A stretch of 7,887 nt of DNA. Origin: Chromatiales bacterium (GTDB taxonomy: Bacteria; Pseudomonadota; Gammaproteobacteria; UBA6429; Thiohalophilaceae). The position numbers and the translations under genes are program-made. Position 1 is the first letter of the stretch. Each line of letters starts with the position of its first letter. Location: contig JALTLP010000026.1 in assembly GCA_027001895.1 (NCBI GenBank), positions 1 to 7,887 of the forward strand. The letters are read 5' to 3'. Below the pieces are notes generated by a model that made no database searches, was not told the origin of the DNA, and was given only the letters and a program-made list of their open reading frames with translations. Below are positions 4,620 to 7,887 of this stretch, piece by piece.

Positions 4620-7118
4620 ATGGCCACTCAGGAACCACACAACGGCGCTTCGGTAGAAGCTGGCCAGGCAGATCTTGGCGAACGTCTTGCAGGTATCAGG
4701 GAAACCTATGCCGAGAAGTTGCCCGAAAAGCTGGATCAAATCGAGCGGCTATGGAACAAGTTGCGTTACTTCAACTGGACAACCGAAGGTTTAAAAATGC
4801 TTTATACCATTACCCATACACTGGCGGGTAATGGCAAAACATTTGGCTTTGAATCGGTATCTGATATTTCACGTAAAATATCAGACCATTTACAAACATA
4901 TCTTGGCAGTAATGAAATCCCGGACACCACTCAACAAAATGAAATAAGCCTGCTGGTCGAACAATTACTTAAAACCAGCCCACGTCCGGCGGATAAACCG
5001 GTTGAAGAATTATCAACAGAAATCAAAGTAACAACAAAGTTAAAACGCCATACTCACCAGGTCTATATTGTTGATGATGACGAACACGTGGCCGATTTCC
5101 TCGCCGCACAACTTGATGCTGCCGGTTATCAGACACAATGCTTTTATAATGTCAGTGATGCTATTCAGCAGATTAAAGAAAATGTTCCTTCTGCACTTGT
5201 AATGGATATTATGTTTCCGGGTGAAACAAACATGCAAGGTATTCTGGCGGCGGAACAAATCGAAAGTATTGTTGGCAAGCATATTCCCACCCTGTTTATT
5301 TCTGCGCGCAGTGACTTAACCGCACGGCTAGGTGCGTTGCGTGCAAAAGGCAATGCCTATTTTAACAAGCCGGTCGACCCGGACAGGCTTGTAACAAAAC
5401 TTGACGAGCTGATTCTAAGCAAAAAAAGTATTGGTCGCATTGCAATAATTGATGATGACGAATTTGTTTCACAGAAAAATTCAATTATTCTGAAAAAATA
5501 CCACTATGAAACGCTTGTTGTTAATCAACCTTTACATGCACTGGAAGAAATACAGAAATTTAAACCAGATCTGATTCTGATGGATATTCATATGCCGGAC
5601 ATCAATGGCCTGGAACTTGCGCAAATTATCAAGCAGGACGAAACTTATATGACAACGCCAATATTGTTTTTATCAGCAGATAAAACAGAAGCGGTTAAAC
5701 AGGCTTCAATGACAATCAGTGGCGATGAGTTTTTAACAAAAGATATTTCGCAGAACCAGTTGTTAAGAAAAATTCATAGTCGACTGGTGTCATCAACAAT
5801 CATCAGGTCGCAGTTAAAAGAAGTCAGTAAAAAAGATGTTTCAACCGGGCTGGTTACAAGAAAATATTTTTTTAGTTTGCTCGAAAAAGCCATTGCCGAA
5901 GCAGACAGTAATACCAATCTGCATTTAATACATATTACTATTGACCATTTTGAGTTTATTGCAAAACAAGTTGGTTTATTAAACTTTGATAATTTTATAA
6001 GCCATTTAATCGAAAATATAACGCCGTATTTAAATACATCTGATATTGCCTGCCACGTGGCTGACCAGACCATAGCAATTCTTTGCCCGGAAGATATTCA
6101 GACAGTCACCGCCATTGCAGACGATATAATTCAGAACGTATCTGCACACTCCTTTAACCAGGGTGATTCAGGAACTGAATACACCGTAAGTGTTGGTATT
6201 GCAGAAATTAATGAACAGTCAACATCCATCGATCAGGTGCTTACCCAGGTTGAACATGCAACCCGTCAGGCTCAGGCACAGGGCGGAAACCAGTACCATT
6301 TATATGCTCTGAAGTCACTTGATGATTCTTCAACTAGCCTTGTATCACCAAATCTGGTGACACGTATTTATAAAGCCGTCGATGAACGTCGTTTTAAGCT
6401 GGTGTTTCAACCCATTATTGGTATGGGTGACAAGAATGACGAACATTATGAAGTGTTACTACGCCTGGTAGATGAAAACAACAAGCTGTATTTGCCTGCA
6501 CAATTCTTTCCGGTTATTCGTGAAAATAATTTATTTCACGAAGTTGATCGCTGGGTGGTTGAAAACACGCTGGACGTTTATGCCAATAACCCTAAAATGA
6601 AAGTGCGTGGTAACTTTTTTATAAAACTGTCTGGGGAGTCTTTATCTAAAGGTGCTTTTTCTATCTGGGTAAACAACTGCATTAACAGTACCGGCCTGCT
6701 GGGTGAGAATCGGGTCACCTTTGAAATTCCTGAAGCCGATATTATTACCCGTAACAAAGATACCAGAAAATTTATTACCCATTTACCGCGACCCACCTGT
6801 CAGTTTGCGATTGACCATTTTGGTTCAACCGAACACAGTGAAAGCCTGCTTGAAGAATTTAAAGTGGATTATGTAAAACTAAGCGGAGAGCTGATAAATA
6901 AAATTCACAGTGATAACCAGGCCAGTATCAAGTTGCAAAATTTAATTAAAAAAGCGCAGGATGCTAATGTCGAGGTAATTGCAGGCTCGCTCGAAGATCC
7001 TAAAACCCTGACCATGCTATGGGCATGGGGAGTGCGCTATTTTCAGGGCTATTTTATTCATTCACCGAATGAAGAACTCGATTACGACTTTAGCAGTCAG
7101 AACCACACCCTGGAATAA
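4620..7118 (+). CDS. Hpt-REC-REC-pseudoGGDEF-pseudoEAL protein, FimX-like c-di-GMP receptor
   Basis: A soluble 832-residue signalling protein. An Hpt-like helical domain (about 20-120) carries H66 in ITHTLAGNGKTFGF. Receiver 1 (about 146-265) has the acidic DDD at 152-154, phosphoacceptor D196 and K250. Receiver 2 (about 272-388) has DDD at 278-280, D322 and K374; both look functional. The GGDEF-like domain (about 405-563) reads HVADQTIAI where GGDEF should be, so it is inactive. The EAL-like domain (about 577-820) has EVL at 611-613 and keeps E702, D732, K753, E792 and Q809. The conserved Asn is K669, the second Asp of DDFG is H733, and the loop Glu of AEGVE is G789; hydrolysis is therefore unlikely. 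FKLVFQPI and YEVLLRL resemble FimX, which binds c-di-GMP and links it to type IV pili through PilZ/PilB. Binding here is inferred. A TAAGG ribosome-binding site at 4608-4612 supports the start. Confidence 0.93.
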   Translation: MATQEPHNGASVEAGQADLGERLAGIRETYAEKLPEKLDQIERLWNKLRYFNWTTEGLKMLYTITHTLAGNGKTFGFESVSDISRKISDHLQTYLGSNEIPDTTQQNEISLLVEQLLKTSPRPADKPVEELSTEIKVTTKLKRHTHQVYIVDDDEHVADFLAAQLDAAGYQTQCFYNVSDAIQQIKENVPSALVMDIMFPGETNMQGILAAEQIESIVGKHIPTLFISARSDLTARLGALRAKGNAYFNKPVDPDRLVTKLDELILSKKSIGRIAIIDDDEFVSQKNSIILKKYHYETLVVNQPLHALEEIQKFKPDLILMDIHMPDINGLELAQIIKQDETYMTTPILFLSADKTEAVKQASMTISGDEFLTKDISQNQLLRKIHSRLVSSTIIRSQLKEVSKKDVSTGLVTRKYFFSLLEKAIAEADSNTNLHLIHITIDHFEFIAKQVGLLNFDNFISHLIENITPYLNTSDIACHVADQTIAILCPEDIQTVTAIADDIIQNVSAHSFNQGDSGTEYTVSVGIAEINEQSTSIDQVLTQVEHATRQAQAQGGNQYHLYALKSLDDSSTSLVSPNLVTRIYKAVDERRFKLVFQPIIGMGDKNDEHYEVLLRLVDENNKLYLPAQFFPVIRENNLFHEVDRWVVENTLDVYANNPKMKVRGNFFIKLSGESLSKGAFSIWVNNCINSTGLLGENRVTFEIPEADIITRNKDTRKFITHLPRPTCQFAIDHFGSTEHSESLLEEFKVDYVKLSGELINKIHSDNQASIKLQNLIKKAQDANVEVIAGSLEDPKTLTMLWAWGVRYFQGYFIHSPNEELDYDFSSQNHTLE

Positions 7119-7141
7119 TAGAACAACAGTACAAAACTATC

Positions 7142-7150
7142 TGCTATAAT
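7142..7150 (+). promoter_or_regulatory. Extended -10 promoter for the PP-loop gene
   Basis: TGCTATAAT (7142-7150) is a perfect extended -10 (TGn plus TATAAT). No recognisable -35 lies 16-18 bases upstream, which is tolerated by extended -10 promoters. A start near 7157 would give a leader of about 70 bases before the ATG at 7227. I see no terminator for the preceding gene in 7119-7226; the T run at 7155-7160 lacks a stem. Confidence 0.6.
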
Positions 7151-7226
7151 CCGGTTTTTTCATCGCCGCTTACTCTACACGGCTTATTCCACACGCTGTT
7201 TTAAAAAACGGTATCAGGTTTTACAT

Positions 7227-7887
7227 ATGGCAAAACAAATAAAAGCAGTCTCCTTAATTTCGGGTGGCCTCGACTCGCTGTTATCGACCAAAGTGATAAT
7301 GGAACAGGGTGTTCACGTTGAGGGCATCAACTTTTTTACCGGTTTTTGTGTAGAAGGCCATACCCATGCTATTCGTAAAAAAGACAAGGCCAAACCCAAA
7401 CGTAATAATGCGTTATGGGTTGCCGAGCAACTGGGTATAAAACTGCATATTATTGATGTTATCGAAGAATACAAAGACGTATTGCTAAACCCCAAACATG
7501 GCTATGGCCAGAACCTGAACCCCTGCCTGGACTGTAAGGGTTTTATGGTAAAAAAAGCGTTGCAATGGATTAAACAAAACGATTTTGATTTTATTATCAC
7601 CGGCGAAGTGGTTGGCCAGCGGCCAATGTCGCAACGCAAGGATACCATGCCAGTAATACAGCGTGAATCCGGTGCTGGCGATTTACTGGTACGCCCTTTG
7701 TGCGCGCAACACTTACCCGCAACCCTGCCAGAACGTGAAGGCTGGATAGACCGCGACAAATTGCTGGACTTTTCCGGGCGCACCCGTAAGCCACAGTTTG
7801 AACTGGCCGAACAGTTTGGTTTTAAAGACTACGCAACACCGGCTGGCGGTTGCTGTTTTTTAACGGATAAATCCTATTCGGTAAAAC
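7227..7887 (+). CDS. MnmA/TRMU-like PP-loop ATP pyrophosphatase, putative sulfur-transfer tRNA modification protein (partial)
   Basis: The first 220 residues of a gene that runs off the right edge. The N-terminal SGGLDS (12-17) is the ATP-binding PP-loop of the adenine nucleotide alpha-hydrolase superfamily. It is followed by VEGINFFTGFC, a paired-cysteine motif NPCLDCK (98-104; C100 and C103), FIITGEVVGQRPMSQ (122-136) and AGGCCFLT (206-213; C209 and C210). This pattern fits a group commonly annotated as MnmA-like or tRNA (5-methylaminomethyl-2-thiouridylate) methyltransferase-like, distinct from canonical MnmA. PP-loop proteins adenylate a substrate, often a tRNA base, before sulfur transfer; the cysteines could carry sulfur or bind a metal or Fe-S cluster. 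The actual substrate is unknown. The start ATG has a weak AGG at 7216-7218, 8 bases upstream, and its own extended -10 promoter. It appears unrelated to the signalling genes on its left. Confidence 0.88.
   Translation, partial: MAKQIKAVSLISGGLDSLLSTKVIMEQGVHVEGINFFTGFCVEGHTHAIRKKDKAKPKRNNALWVAEQLGIKLHIIDVIEEYKDVLLNPKHGYGQNLNPCLDCKGFMVKKALQWIKQNDFDFIITGEVVGQRPMSQRKDTMPVIQRESGAGDLLVRPLCAQHLPATLPEREGWIDRDKLLDFSGRTRKPQFELAEQFGFKDYATPAGGCCFLTDKSYSVK

Noticed and set aside
7151..7160. CCGG plus T run after the signalling gene as a terminator
   Set aside because: No stem precedes the T run, and it lies just downstream of the extended -10, in the expected transcription start region.
7502..7794. Minus-strand open frames of 93 and 65 codons at the right end
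   Set aside because: They lie opposite the PP-loop gene, whose motifs are unmistakable; their translations show no recognisable domain and no start signal.

Overview
The window reads like a chromosomal segment of a moderately AT-rich gammaproteobacterium. This is an inference from protein resemblance: a FimX-like c-di-GMP receptor, a proteobacterial-type MnmA-like PP-loop protein, and an outer-membrane barrel ending in Phe. All supported genes are on the + strand. I see no tRNA, rRNA, CRISPR array, transposase or integrase.

Left block (1-2907): three tightly packed, translationally coupled genes. They are the last 68 codons of a protein that may be an HlyD/Alg44-like periplasmic adaptor; a 468-residue protein with a pseudo-receiver-like N-terminus, a cysteine-rich TackOD1-type zinc-ribbon domain and a degenerate GGDEF-like C-terminus; and a membrane-embedded processive family 2 glycosyltransferase of the cellulose/hyaluronan/PNAG synthase type. 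The gene overlaps (ATGA at 204-207, 11 bases at 1600-1610) suggest one polysaccharide synthesis and export machine with a dedicated regulatory subunit.

Middle block (2908-4619): a 196-residue, probably helical protein of unknown function, then a signal-peptide-bearing outer-membrane beta-barrel of unknown function. The barrel is preceded by a near-consensus sigma-70 promoter with a dyad over its -35/spacer.

Right block (4620-7887): an 832-residue signalling protein (Hpt, two receivers, degenerate GGDEF, degenerate FimX-like EAL) behind an AT-rich 27-bp dyad, then the first 220 codons of an MnmA/TRMU-like PP-loop protein behind an extended -10 promoter.

The linking theme is c-di-GMP-type signalling by pseudoenzymes. 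Both GGDEF-like domains lack the active-site signature and the EAL domain has lost several metal/catalytic residues, so these proteins more probably sense or transmit signals than make or degrade c-di-GMP. The most unusual unit is the TackOD1/pseudo-GGDEF protein coupled to the polysaccharide synthase.
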